Shown: positions 6,812 through 15,537, numbered from the stretch's first letter. The stretch is DNA of 30,499 nucleotides from an uncultured Lachnospiraceae bacterium (GCA_910588565.1 CAJUPF010000017.1:1-30499); one strand, 5' to 3'. The notes: generated from the sequence alone by a model not told the origin. Translations and numbers: made by a program.

Positions 6812-8692
6812 TCAATACATCCGCTGGTTCATCAGCTCCTCCGCCACGCTTTGATCATACACCTTTTCTTCCGTGATAATCCGGACCGGCATCTCCTTGC
6901 CCGCAACCATATCACGAATAGCCTTCATTAGCGGCGCGCCTAACAGCGGATTACACTCTACCGCACAGTTCAGCTTGCCTTCCACCATAGCGCGGAACGC
7001 ATCTTTTGTGGCGTCTACAGATACGATTTTTACATCTGTTCCGGGAGAAATTCCATGCGCTTCCAATGCCTCTATTGCACCCAGCGCCATATCGTCATTG
7101 TGGGAATAAATAATATCAATATCCCATGCGTGCTCCTGAATATATACATCGATAATTTCCCTTCCCTCTTCATAGGTAAAATTTCCATACTCCGAATATA
7201 CAATCTGATACCCCGGACATTCCTCTAAAACCTCCGCAAATCCCTTTCCACGCTCCTCTGTTGGCGAAGCGCCTTTATTGCCTTTCAGTTCCAGAATATT
7301 CAGCGTTTTGCCTTCCGGAACGATATTGTCACAAATCCAGCGCATTGCCCTGCGTCCTTCTTCCAAAAAATCCGCCCCGATATAAATAGTCGTCAAATCC
7401 TTTTCTTTTGTAGTAACTTTCCGGTCCGACATTACAACCGGAATCCCGGCCGCCCGCGCTTCTTTTAACACTTCGTCCCAACCTGTCTCAATAACGGGAG
7501 AAACTACAATGACGTCCACCTGCTCCTGTATAAATCTGCGGATTGCAGCAATCTGTCTCTCCTGGGACTGATTCGCATCATCAAACAGCAATTGAATATT
7601 AAATTCCTTTGCCGCCTCCTGAATGGAATAGGTATTCGCAGCCCTCCACTGGCTCTCCTGTCCTACCTGAGAATATCCAACGGTTATCGTCTGGCCATTA
7701 TCCACAATTTCTGTTTCCTGGCCTGCCAGGTATTCCGATGCGTTTTCCTTTGTAATAATGTGGCTCCGCAAAATCACCTGCTTGGGAACGCCATTTTCCT
7801 GTTTCAAAATATTCATTGCATACTGGATCGCCTCTTTTCCCCCGGTAGGGCAGGAAATTGTAGCCGCAATTTTCCCCTGCAAAACCATATCTACGCTTTC
7901 CCCCTCGCCGGTAAATCCCTCGCTTCCCACGATTTTAATGCTTTTTTCCATTCCCATATCTTCGAGCGCCTCATAAGCGCCCTGGGCTACATAATCACTG
8001 CTGGCAAAAATCACATCAATTTCCTCTAATGTTCCATCCATTGCGGTAACTACATCATATGCCGTATCCTTTAACTCCGTATCCATATACTGCGCACGAA
8101 GCGTAATTCGCGGTTCCTTCTCAACAATAGAGTCAAATCCCTGTATCCGCTCCTGACTTTGTATTGAATGAATATTTCCACAAAGCTTCAGTACTGTTCC
8201 CGCCTTTCCATTCAGTAATTCCATAACCGTTTCTCCGGCCTGGCGCCCAATCATATCATTATCGGGGCCGATAAAAAGACTGTATTCAAATCCTTCCACA
8301 CCGCGATCCATCACAATAACAGGTGTTCCTCCCTGATAAACTTCCTCTACTTTTTCAGTCAGCTTACTGGTATCACAAGGGGAAATAATCAACAAATCAA
8401 TTCCAAACTGCAGCAGCTTCTCCACATCCTGCTTCTGCTTCTCCACATCCGCAGTGGCATCCGTTGTAATAATACGGATATTCTGGTATTTCGCGGCTTC
8501 TTCTTCAATTTCCTGAATCAGAGCCAGCCTCCACGCCTCCCGCATATTTGCCTGAGATACGCCAATCACGTATTCTGCCTCATCCCTGTAGTCCACACGG
8601 TATCGTTTTCCCGTACACGCAGAAATACAGACTGCAAACAGCAACAGTAAGGCTCCCATTACACAAACTGCCTGTATGATGTTTCTCCTCAT
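6812..8692 (-). CDS. Lipoprotein with two fused sugar-binding domains
   Basis: A 626-residue membrane-anchored sugar-binding protein. The signal peptide ends in the lipobox ISAC with lipidated C26. Two complete periplasmic-binding-protein type 1 domains follow: domain 1 about 40-320 (RbsB-like, VIGVSQANMREAWR) and domain 2 about 335-620. Domain 2 closely matches the ytfQ product in this window: VGYSQVGQESQWR vs VGFAQIGQESGWR, HNDDMALGAIEA in both, and VECNPLLG in both. So it probably binds the same furanose; domain 1 is diverged and may bind another ligand. Usual binding proteins have one such domain and about 350 residues. The gene starts 52 nt after the histidine kinase stop, with AGAGGTG as ribosome binding site, and no importer genes of its own follow. 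It most likely presents sugar to the kinase rather than to a transporter (inference). Confidence 0.88.
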   Translation of the reverse strand: MRRNIIQAVCVMGALLLLFAVCISACTGKRYRVDYRDEAEYVIGVSQANMREAWRLALIQEIEEEAAKYQNIRIITTDATADVEKQKQDVEKLLQFGIDLLIISPCDTSKLTEKVEEVYQGGTPVIVMDRGVEGFEYSLFIGPDNDMIGRQAGETVMELLNGKAGTVLKLCGNIHSIQSQERIQGFDSIVEKEPRITLRAQYMDTELKDTAYDVVTAMDGTLEEIDVIFASSDYVAQGAYEALEDMGMEKSIKIVGSEGFTGEGESVDMVLQGKIAATISCPTGGKEAIQYAMNILKQENGVPKQVILRSHIITKENASEYLAGQETEIVDNGQTITVGYSQVGQESQWRAANTYSIQEAAKEFNIQLLFDDANQSQERQIAAIRRFIQEQVDVIVVSPVIETGWDEVLKEARAAGIPVVMSDRKVTTKEKDLTTIYIGADFLEEGRRAMRWICDNIVPEGKTLNILELKGNKGASPTEERGKGFAEVLEECPGYQIVYSEYGNFTYEEGREIIDVYIQEHAWDIDIIYSHNDDMALGAIEALEAHGISPGTDVKIVSVDATKDAFRAMVEGKLNCAVECNPLLGAPLMKAIRDMVAGKEMPVRIITEEKVYDQSVAEELMNQRMY

Positions 8693-8744
8693 TCTATTTC
8701 ACCTCTTATGTTACAATTTCCTTATCTTGCACAAACGCTATGCT

Positions 8745-10523
8745 TTATTGCGGATACTCTGCTGGTATCAATATTGTAATCGCAGTCCCTTCATTTTCTA
8801 TACTGTGAACTCTGACATAAAAATGATCTCCATAACGAATCCGAAGGCGTTCTTTTACATAAAACAGTCCAAAACTTCTGTTTTCATCCGGCCTGCTTGG
8901 CTCATTCAGCAACTGCTCCAGTTCCTCTGCTTTCTGGCGGTTCATTCCTTTTCCGTCATCCTGTACTTCCAGCCGGATCTTGTCTTGCCCTTCTTTTGCA
9001 ACCGTTACATGTAAATGCCCGTCCCCACGCTTCATTTTTACTCCATGATAAATTGCATTTTCTACCAGAGGCTGCAAAATCAGCTTTGGAACCTCTTCCT
9101 TCTCACACGCTTCATCCATGGAAATCTCATACAGCACTTTTGGGCCATATCTTATTTTCTGAATATACAGATAATTAGAAATATAGCGTATCTCCTCCTG
9201 CAGCGTAATATAATCTTTTCCTTTACTCAGACTGATACGAAACACATTTGTCAAGGCGTCCACCAGATGCACAATATCGTCCGCCGAGTGTTCCCTTGCC
9301 ATCCATCCAATTGTATCCAGCGTATTATATAAAAAATGCGGTTTAAACTGTTCCTGAACCACCTTCAGCTCAACCTGCCGTTTATTTTCCTGCTCTTCAT
9401 ACACCTGTGCCAAAAGCTGCTGGATACGCCCTAACATATGGTTGAAATTTCTACCCAAATCACTGATCTCATCCTGGTAGGCGCTGTCAAAACGTACCGT
9501 AAGTTCTCCTTCCTCTGTCTGCCTCATTAAATTGCGAAGTTTCACAATCGGCTTTGTAATCGTCTCTGAAATTTTTACCGCTACAAACAGAACGATCAGC
9601 AGTACCGCTACCAATAAGATGAAAAATGCAAAAAACATCATATTCACATTACTCATAATCTCCCGGTATGAAGATACGCTGACAATTTTCCAACCTGTAT
9701 AATCAGACTGCTGATAATGGATCTGGTACTTCTGCCCGCGGATTTTAGCTGTCAATGTATTTTCCCCATCTGTAAGCCATTCCGGATTAATCCGGTAAAC
9801 AATAGCATTTGTCGGCGTATAAACCATATGCCCGGTACTGTCCTGCACATAGACAAAGCCATTTTCCCCAATAATCACGTCAGAAATCGCAGAAGAAATA
9901 ATATCATGCTTAATATCAAACAGCAGCACCCCGACGCATTCCCCCGTATCAGGTTCTTTCACTGCCTTTACAATGGAAAAAACATCATCAATACTATACG
10001 TCGTATCCGTCGTAATATTTCTGCCAGTAACATTACTGATAATCTGCATTTCATCCGGATGCTCTACCGCCATCTGATACCAGTTTTCTTTTAAAAAAGA
10101 GTCCCTTGACGTCCTGGACATCCTGGTACTGACATACAGATCCTGCTCCATTGCAAAAAAAATCCCGGCAATCTCCTTATGCGTCTCCGCCACTGCCAGA
10201 AAATTCGCGCACAACGCCTTTTGGCATTCTTCCCATCGCGGGTCCTCCGCATTCCTGATCTCCTTCAAATGCAGCGGTTCCGTCATCTGAATCAGCATAT
10301 TCGCCTTCTTTTCAATACTGTTAATATAAATATCCACCGTCTGCAGAATCTGATCCACCATCTGCGTCGTATACTGCGTCACATTTTTCTCCATTTCCCT
10401 GGTAGAAATTGAAACGCCCAGACTTCCCACCAAACAAAAAGGAATGATCGCAATCAAAATATAAGAATAAATCATTTTACTGCGGATTTTAATATTCATA
10501 ACCCTTCTTCTCAGATATTCCAT
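8745..10523 (-). CDS. YesM-type sensor histidine kinase
   Basis: A 592-residue membrane sensor kinase. TM1 is about residues 16-39, an extracellular Cache-like sensor domain about 40-290, TM2 about 295-316 and HAMP about 317-370. The His_kinase domain (family of YesM/LytS) has phospho-accepting H396 in EQFKPHFLYN, and the HATPase domain has N489 in LVENAIYHG and a DDGKGM G-box from 522. Relatives usually pair with AraC-type YesN response regulators controlling sugar transport or glycosidase genes; no regulator gene is adjacent or anywhere in the window. The first in-frame codon is GTG at 10526, but ATG at 10523 is preferred, about eight bases after GGGGCGG. It is followed by the two-domain sugar-binding lipoprotein in the same operon, suggesting a kinase plus binding-protein sensor. 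Confidence 0.92.
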   Translation of the reverse strand: MEYLRRRVMNIKIRSKMIYSYILIAIIPFCLVGSLGVSISTREMEKNVTQYTTQMVDQILQTVDIYINSIEKKANMLIQMTEPLHLKEIRNAEDPRWEECQKALCANFLAVAETHKEIAGIFFAMEQDLYVSTRMSRTSRDSFLKENWYQMAVEHPDEMQIISNVTGRNITTDTTYSIDDVFSIVKAVKEPDTGECVGVLLFDIKHDIISSAISDVIIGENGFVYVQDSTGHMVYTPTNAIVYRINPEWLTDGENTLTAKIRGQKYQIHYQQSDYTGWKIVSVSSYREIMSNVNMMFFAFFILLVAVLLIVLFVAVKISETITKPIVKLRNLMRQTEEGELTVRFDSAYQDEISDLGRNFNHMLGRIQQLLAQVYEEQENKRQVELKVVQEQFKPHFLYNTLDTIGWMAREHSADDIVHLVDALTNVFRISLSKGKDYITLQEEIRYISNYLYIQKIRYGPKVLYEISMDEACEKEEVPKLILQPLVENAIYHGVKMKRGDGHLHVTVAKEGQDKIRLEVQDDGKGMNRQKAEELEQLLNEPSRPDENRSFGLFYVKERLRIRYGDHFYVRVHSIENEGTAITILIPAEYPQ

Positions 10524-10554
10524 CACGTCCGCCCCATCTTTTTATAGTAATACC

Positions 10555-10584
10555 AGTATACCCCAAAAAGCCAACCCTCTACAA
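10555..10584 (-). promoter_or_regulatory. Likely constitutive promoter of kinase-lipoprotein operon
   Basis: Minus strand TTGTAG (10579-10584, four of six matches) and TATACT (10555-10560, five of six) are 18 bp apart. Start is expected near 10548. The two half-sites of the furanose regulon are not present in register, so the sensor appears not to be under the same activator. Confidence 0.45.
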
Positions 10585-10623
10585 CCATCTCACTCCTAAT
10601 TCCTACCATTATTTCAACAGCCA

Positions 10624-10686
10624 GCTTGGGCCGGGTATCTGTCTGCCTTCAAACGGTCAGCAGGCAGACAGATACCCAGCCCAAGC
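10624..10686. repeat. Long inverted repeat after yjfF, no T-tract
   Basis: GCTTGGGC (10624-10631) plus a 15-bp arm (10633-10647) pair with the 15-bp arm at 10663-10677 plus GCCCAAGC (10679-10686), with one C/A mismatch and a 15-nt loop. The 24-position stem starts 36 nt after the yjfF stop. Neither strand has a T run after it, so it is not a textbook intrinsic terminator. It may end or protect the ytfQRT-yjfF transcript, or be a palindromic repeat element. Confidence 0.8.
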
Positions 10687-10721
10687 GCCCCCCTCAAATC
10701 AACCTCAAGAAAAAGTACCCC

Positions 10722-11723
10722 CTACCCTTTCCCTTTCATCTTCTCAGCCCGAATAGCAATCATCCTCTGTATTACGATAAAGAAGCAAAGCAATGCCGCA
10801 ATCGTTACTTTTGTCCACCAGGTATTCAGATTCTGATATGTAACAATCGTCTGGATAATTCCCTGGATCATCGCGCCTATCGTAGTCCCGACTACAGTTC
10901 CTACACCTCCGGTCAGCAATGTGCCGCCGATAACAGCAGACGAAAGGGCGTCCAGTTCCATTCCCATATTCTGCAGCCCATATCCGGCCAGCGTATAAAA
11001 ACTGAATACAATACCGCCCAATGCCGCGCAAAAACTGCTGATCGCATACGCGCAAATTTTAGTTCTTGCCACATTCAGCCCCATCAGCTCCGCAGAAGAT
11101 TCGCTTCCTCCAAGCGCATAAACACTTCTTCCAAACCTCGTATGGTTCAGTACATAAGCAGATACGATAAGAACCGCAGCCAGAATAAATACATAATAGT
11201 AGATCTTTCCATTGAGCGCTTTTTCTTCTCCCAGCTTAATCGCCACTTTCCCAAGCGCCATAGATTTAAAAAACGGGTCGCTGATTGGAATCGACGCCTC
11301 GCTGACTACCACACAGAGGCCGCGCATCAAAAACTGTCCTGCCAGTGTCACAATAAATGGCTGCAGCTTAAAGTAATGAATCAGCGCTCCCTGGGTCGCT
11401 CCCAGCGCAATCCCAATTAGCAGTACGATCACAATCACAACAAATGACGGCGCTCCCTTCTGCAGAAGGAATGCGGAAAATACACCCGTAAACGCAACCG
11501 TAGAAGAAATCGAAATATCAATTCCCCCGGTAATCAGCACGAACGTAACGCCAATTCCCGCAATCATCAGATAAGCATTGTCGTTAAACAAATTTAACAA
11601 TGTGGAGATGGAAAAGAAATTGTCATACTTCACAGACCCAAACGCAAACATCAGTACGAACAGAATCACTGTAATCAGCAGGGAAACGTTATTGATTTGA
11701 ATTTTCTTTTTTGTTTTTTCCAT
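10722..11723 (-). CDS. yjfF: Furanose ABC importer permease YjfF
   Basis: A 333-residue hydrophobic inner-membrane permease of the BPD_transp_2 (ribose/galactofuranose) family, with about eight to ten transmembrane helices. It matches E. coli YjfF in length (about 331) and motifs: VTFVLITGGIDISISS near the first conserved helix pair, SEASIPI, ARTKICAYAISSFCAALGGI and GGTLLTGGVGTVVGTTIGA near the cytoplasmic coupling loop. With YtfT it forms the channel for a furanose sugar, powered by YtfR and fed by YtfQ. Its ATG overlaps the ytfT stop in a TAATG junction, so translation is probably coupled. Last gene of the four-gene operon, followed by a long hairpin at 10624-10686. Confidence 0.9.
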   Translation of the reverse strand: MEKTKKKIQINNVSLLITVILFVLMFAFGSVKYDNFFSISTLLNLFNDNAYLMIAGIGVTFVLITGGIDISISSTVAFTGVFSAFLLQKGAPSFVVIVIVLLIGIALGATQGALIHYFKLQPFIVTLAGQFLMRGLCVVVSEASIPISDPFFKSMALGKVAIKLGEEKALNGKIYYYVFILAAVLIVSAYVLNHTRFGRSVYALGGSESSAELMGLNVARTKICAYAISSFCAALGGIVFSFYTLAGYGLQNMGMELDALSSAVIGGTLLTGGVGTVVGTTIGAMIQGIIQTIVTYQNLNTWWTKVTIAALLCFFIVIQRMIAIRAEKMKGKG

Positions 11724-12757
11724 TATTCACCAACCGCCTTTCTCTTCTTTTCGATTCGATTCGCAATCGCATCTTTAAAAGCTCTGGACTGTGACAGGCA
11801 GATAATAATAATCAATGCCGCCTTTAACACACGGATATACGCCGCCGGAACGCCAAGCGCCAGTACCGTTGTCGTAATACTCTGCACAATCAGCGCGCCT
11901 ACAACGCTTGCCGGAATTGAAAAACGTCCGCCCATCAGGTTCGTGCCGCCAATTGCAACGGCCAAAATCGCGTCAAGCTCGATATTTAATCCGGCATTGT
12001 TACAGTCCGCCCCTTTGATTCCGGAACTTTCAATCAGTCCGGCAACTGCCGCGAACGCGCCGGAAATCGTATAAATGACAAGCAGCATTCTGTCTACCTG
12101 GATTCCCGCAAATTTAGAAGCTACCGGGTTGCACCCCACAGACTCTAACGATATTCCAAAAGACGTCCGTTCTACAAAGAAAATCAAAAACCCTACCAGG
12201 AAAATCACAATAAACAGCGGGAATGTGATTCCCAGTACATATCCGCCGTTGATAAAATAATACGCATCTGATGTTACCGTTATAATTTTTCCGTTTGTAA
12301 CCAGCTGGGCAATACCACGGCCGGCAACCAGAAGTATCATCGTAGCTACGATCGGCTGGATTTTAATCTTTGCTACCAGAAAACCGTTCCACAGTCCGCA
12401 AAGTACCCCTGCAAGGACAGAGATAATAACCGCTGCAGCCACGTTCCCATTTGCGCCCGGCAGAAGATTCCCTTTGACAATACTGCAGGCAATGGCGCCG
12501 CTGATTGCCATAACAGAACCTACAGAAATATCAGTTCCCCCGGTCGCCAGTACCATTGTCATACCCGCCGCCAATATCATTAACTTGCTTCCATTTCGGA
12601 AAATATCAATAATTCTTCCATATAAATGCCCATCCACAATGGAAAAGCTGAAAAAGGCCCCTTTCGTAGCTATCCCGTTAAACAGCAGGATAATAAGAAA
12701 AATAACGATCGGCCAGAACGCCTTTTTCTGTGATAATTGATCAAACTTTTCTCTCAT
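11723..12757 (-). CDS. ytfT: Furanose ABC importer permease YtfT
   Basis: A 344-residue membrane permease of the same family as YjfF, closest to E. coli YtfT (341 residues). It shares ILAAGMTMVLATGGTDISVGSVMAISGA, KIKIQPIVATMILLVAGRGIAQL (both given here as split stretches of conserved helices) and IGGTNLMGGRF in the coupling region. It pairs with YjfF as a heterodimeric pore. The ribosome binding site AGGAGGTG, seven bases before ATG, lies inside the end of ytfR, and the ATG overlaps the ytfR stop by one base. Order ytfQ-ytfR-ytfT-yjfF equals that in E. coli, supporting a galactofuranose or arabinofuranose substrate. Confidence 0.9.
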   Translation of the reverse strand: MREKFDQLSQKKAFWPIVIFLIILLFNGIATKGAFFSFSIVDGHLYGRIIDIFRNGSKLMILAAGMTMVLATGGTDISVGSVMAISGAIACSIVKGNLLPGANGNVAAAVIISVLAGVLCGLWNGFLVAKIKIQPIVATMILLVAGRGIAQLVTNGKIITVTSDAYYFINGGYVLGITFPLFIVIFLVGFLIFFVERTSFGISLESVGCNPVASKFAGIQVDRMLLVIYTISGAFAAVAGLIESSGIKGADCNNAGLNIELDAILAVAIGGTNLMGGRFSIPASVVGALIVQSITTTVLALGVPAAYIRVLKAALIIIICLSQSRAFKDAIANRIEKKRKAVGE

Positions 12758-14283
12758 TATTTTTCACCTCCTGCCATAATCTCCATCACTGCTTCTTCAG
12801 AAATTTCCTTACCTCTCAGCTCGCCTGCCTGCTGCATATCACGAAGCACTACCATACGCTTACAGCAGCGCAGCATTTCATCAATCTCAGAAGAGATAAA
12901 CAAAACTGCCATTCCCTGTTTTGCCAAATCGATCACAATCTTCTGCAGCTCTGCTTTCGTTCCGATATCGATTCCCCTTGTAGGTTCATCCAGCATCAGA
13001 AATTCCGGATTGGTAGCCAGCCATCTTGCAAGAATTACTTTCTGCTGGTTGCCGCCGCTTAAGTTTTTGATCAGCTGATCCGCATTCGGCGTTTTAATTT
13101 CCAGCTTTTCTATATATTCATCCGCAAGCTTTTCAGCTTCTTTTCTGGAAATTTTGTGAAATAATCCACGCTTTGACTGCAGCGCAAGCACAATATTTTC
13201 ACGGATTGTCAAATCTCCGATAATCCCCTCTGTCTTTCTGTTCTCCGGGCAAAACGCGATTCCGCTGCGTATTGCGTCCAGCGGGCTTTTAAAATGTACC
13301 GTTTCTTTCTTTCGTTTCATCTCGCCGCTTCCCACAGAATCCACGCCAAAAAGCACCCGCGCCGTTTCAGAACGGCCGGAGCCTAACAGTCCTGACAGTC
13401 CAAGCACTTCTTTTTTTCTGATTTTAAGGTTAAAATTCTGGATTGTACCGGGGCTGCTGACACCGCACAGCTCAATCAGTTCTTCCCCTTCAGATGCTTT
13501 TTCATCTTCAAGCTGCCCCGCCACTACGGACTCATTTAAGCTGGCATAATCTTTTCCAATCATCTTTCCGACCAGTTCTACCCTTGGAAGCTCTGCAGTC
13601 GGATAAGTTCCCACATATCCGCCGTTACGAAATACCGTAATCCTGTCCGTCACTTCATATACCTGATCCAGAAAATGGGTGACAAACAAAATACCCATAC
13701 CCTGTCCGCGCAGCCTGCGCATAATTTCAAACAGCTTTTCCACTTCCACCGTAGAAAGACTGCTGGTCGGCTCATCCAGAATCAACACCTTTGCATCAAT
13801 ATCGCAGGCTCTTGCAATTGCAATCATCTGCTGTACTGCAACGGAATAATTATCCAGATTCTTTGTCACATTAATATGTAGGTCAAATTTCTTCAACAGT
13901 TCCTTTGCGTCCGCATTAATTTTTTTCCAGTCGATTTTCCCTACTTTATTCCTTGGCTCACGACCGATATATATATTTTCCGCTACAGAAAGATTAGGAC
14001 AGAGATTTACCTCCTGATAAACGGTTGCGATTCCTTCTTTTTGCGCATCCTGCGTCGACTTGGGATGAATTTCTTTTCCATTCAGAAACACCGTTCCACT
14101 GTCTCTCTCTTCTACTCCTGTCAGCACTTTGATCAACGTAGATTTACCCGCGCCGTTTTCACCTAACAGCGCATGGATTTCTCCGCGTTCTAAGTCAAAC
14201 TGTACATTGTCAAGTGCGATTACTGCTTTACCAAAGGATTTTGAAATATTTCTGGCTTTTAACAGCTGGTTATCATTACCCAT
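12757..14283 (-). CDS. ytfR: Furanose ABC importer ATPase YtfR
   Basis: A 508-residue double-ABC ATPase of the RbsA/MglA/YtfR class. First half: Walker A GENGAGKST at 41-49 (K47), degenerate signature SVAVQQM at about 147, and Walker B LILDEPTSS with D170 and E171. Second half: Walker-A-like LLGSGRSE at about 299 (catalytic Lys replaced by Arg), intact signature LSGGNQQ at 408-414, and Walker B LMLDEPTRG with D432 and E433. The asymmetry is normal for the class. The longest ORF begins with TTG at 14289, but GGAGGG (14291-14296) is only one base from that codon and seven bases from the in-frame ATG at 14283, so ATG is chosen. The gene follows ytfQ across a hairpin and overlaps ytfT. Confidence 0.93.
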   Translation of the reverse strand: MGNDNQLLKARNISKSFGKAVIALDNVQFDLERGEIHALLGENGAGKSTLIKVLTGVEERDSGTVFLNGKEIHPKSTQDAQKEGIATVYQEVNLCPNLSVAENIYIGREPRNKVGKIDWKKINADAKELLKKFDLHINVTKNLDNYSVAVQQMIAIARACDIDAKVLILDEPTSSLSTVEVEKLFEIMRRLRGQGMGILFVTHFLDQVYEVTDRITVFRNGGYVGTYPTAELPRVELVGKMIGKDYASLNESVVAGQLEDEKASEGEELIELCGVSSPGTIQNFNLKIRKKEVLGLSGLLGSGRSETARVLFGVDSVGSGEMKRKKETVHFKSPLDAIRSGIAFCPENRKTEGIIGDLTIRENIVLALQSKRGLFHKISRKEAEKLADEYIEKLEIKTPNADQLIKNLSGGNQQKVILARWLATNPEFLMLDEPTRGIDIGTKAELQKIVIDLAKQGMAVLFISSEIDEMLRCCKRMVVLRDMQQAGELRGKEISEEAVMEIMAGGEK

Positions 14284-14308
14284 TGTCAAACCCTCCTTGC
14301 CTTTTTAT

Positions 14309-14345
14309 TTTTAGAAAAAGCTGCTGCATACGAACATGCAGCAGC
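14309..14345 (-). terminator. Terminator-like hairpin between ytfQ and ytfR
   Basis: GCTGCTGCAT (14320-14329) and ATGCAGCAGC (14336-14345) form a perfect 10-bp stem with a six-base loop, followed on the minus strand by TTTTTC and further A/T runs. It begins 24 nt after the ytfQ stop. As ytfR has no clear promoter of its own, it is probably a leaky terminator or 3'-stabilising hairpin giving more binding protein than membrane components, a common arrangement in sugar importers. Confidence 0.7.
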
Positions 14346-14369
14346 CTATTTGTCTGTACTTTCTACTTT

Positions 14370-15476
14370 TTAATATACACGATTCGGAAGCTCTGCTTCA
14401 GCCTGATCTGCCGTATAGACGCTTTCATTGGATTTAATCCATTTCTCTACTGTCCCGCCGTCTTTCAGCGTCTGTGCCGCTTCAAAGAATTGGGGGCCTA
14501 ACAGAGGATTACACTCTACGGTACAGTTTGCTTCACCTGCTGCCATAGCTTCAAAGATTCCCTTAACACCGTCGCAGGAAACGATCTTGATATCTTCGCC
14601 CGGCTTTAAGCCCGCTTCTTTAATTGCTTCAATTGCGCCCAACGCCATATCGTCATTGTGTGCGAATACACCGTCAATATTGTCGTATGTCTTTAAGAAA
14701 GATTCCATAACCTCCTTTCCAAGAGCCCTGGTAAAGTCGCCTGTCTGAGATTCTAGAATTTCGATATCCGGATAATTTGCCGCAAGTTCGTCATCAAATC
14801 CTTTCTTACGGTCAACTGCCGCAGAAGAACCAACAGTTCCCTCTAGCTCAACAATTTTTCCTGAATTATCCAGAAGTTTTGCCATCTCTATTGCGCCGTT
14901 CTTGCCTTCTTCTACGAAGTCGGAACCAATAAATGTAGCATATAAATCCTCGCTTACATCCGCCGTTCTGTCTAACAGAATAATTGGGATGCCTGCGTCC
15001 TGCGCCTCTGCGAATACCTGATCCCAGCCTGTCTCAACGACTGGCGCCACTCCGATTACATCTACGCCCTGCTCAATGAAACTCTTAATTGCCTTAATCT
15101 GGTTCTCCTGTTTCTGCTGGCCGTCTGCATAGAGAAGCTCAATTGTATCGGAATGCTCTTCCGCATATGTCTGAATCGACATTGTCTCACCGTCGCGCCA
15201 ACCGGATTCCTGGCCAATCTGGGCAAATCCTACAACCAGTTTTTCGCCGTCTGATGAATCTGACGCGCTGTCGTCTGCTGTATCGTCCGCCGCGTCACTG
15301 ACGTCTTCCGCATTATCTGCCGCATCGTCTGCTGTATCATCTGCATCCGCTGCGTTGTCTGCCGTATCGTCTGCTGCCGGAGCATCTGCTGGAGCGTCGT
15401 TAGTTTTACCGCATCCAGCCGCCATGGAAGCTACCACTGAAACACATAACAACATACTTAATAACCTTCTTTTCAT
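14370..15476 (-). CDS. ytfQ: Furanose-binding lipoprotein YtfQ
   Basis: A 368-residue sugar-binding lipoprotein, first gene of the importer operon. The signal peptide ends with MAAGC, lipidated C22. An Ala/Asp-rich low-complexity linker (about 26-77) tethers the binding domain (about 79-368). The domain is very close to E. coli YtfQ, the galactofuranose receptor: VGFAQIGQESGWR, DGQQKQENQIKAIKSFI, APVVETGWD, and GDFTRALGKEVMESF. Ligand in Gram-positive relatives may be galactofuranose or arabinofuranose; nearby GH43 genes favour arabinofuranose (inference). Domain 2 of the 626-residue sensor lipoprotein is its paralogue. GGAGG lies about ten bases before ATG. Expression is predicted from the shared-regulon promoter at 15538-15591. 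Confidence 0.93.
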   Translation of the reverse strand: MKRRLLSMLLCVSVVASMAAGCGKTNDAPADAPAADDTADNAADADDTADDAADNAEDVSDAADDTADDSASDSSDGEKLVVGFAQIGQESGWRDGETMSIQTYAEEHSDTIELLYADGQQKQENQIKAIKSFIEQGVDVIGVAPVVETGWDQVFAEAQDAGIPIILLDRTADVSEDLYATFIGSDFVEEGKNGAIEMAKLLDNSGKIVELEGTVGSSAAVDRKKGFDDELAANYPDIEILESQTGDFTRALGKEVMESFLKTYDNIDGVFAHNDDMALGAIEAIKEAGLKPGEDIKIVSCDGVKGIFEAMAAGEANCTVECNPLLGPQFFEAAQTLKDGGTVEKWIKSNESVYTADQAEAELPNRVY

Positions 15477-15537
15477 CTTAAATATCCTCCTTTTTTGGCG
15501 TTTACCTTTCCGGTAGCCGCCTCTTTATTATGGTCTT

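Noticed and set aside
10524..10526. GTG start for the histidine kinase
   Set aside because: The ATG directly after it has better spacing from GGGGCGG; the difference is one codon.
14284..14289. TTG start for ytfR, two codons longer
   Set aside because: GGAGGG is one base from TTG but seven from the ATG at 14283, so the ATG is the natural start.
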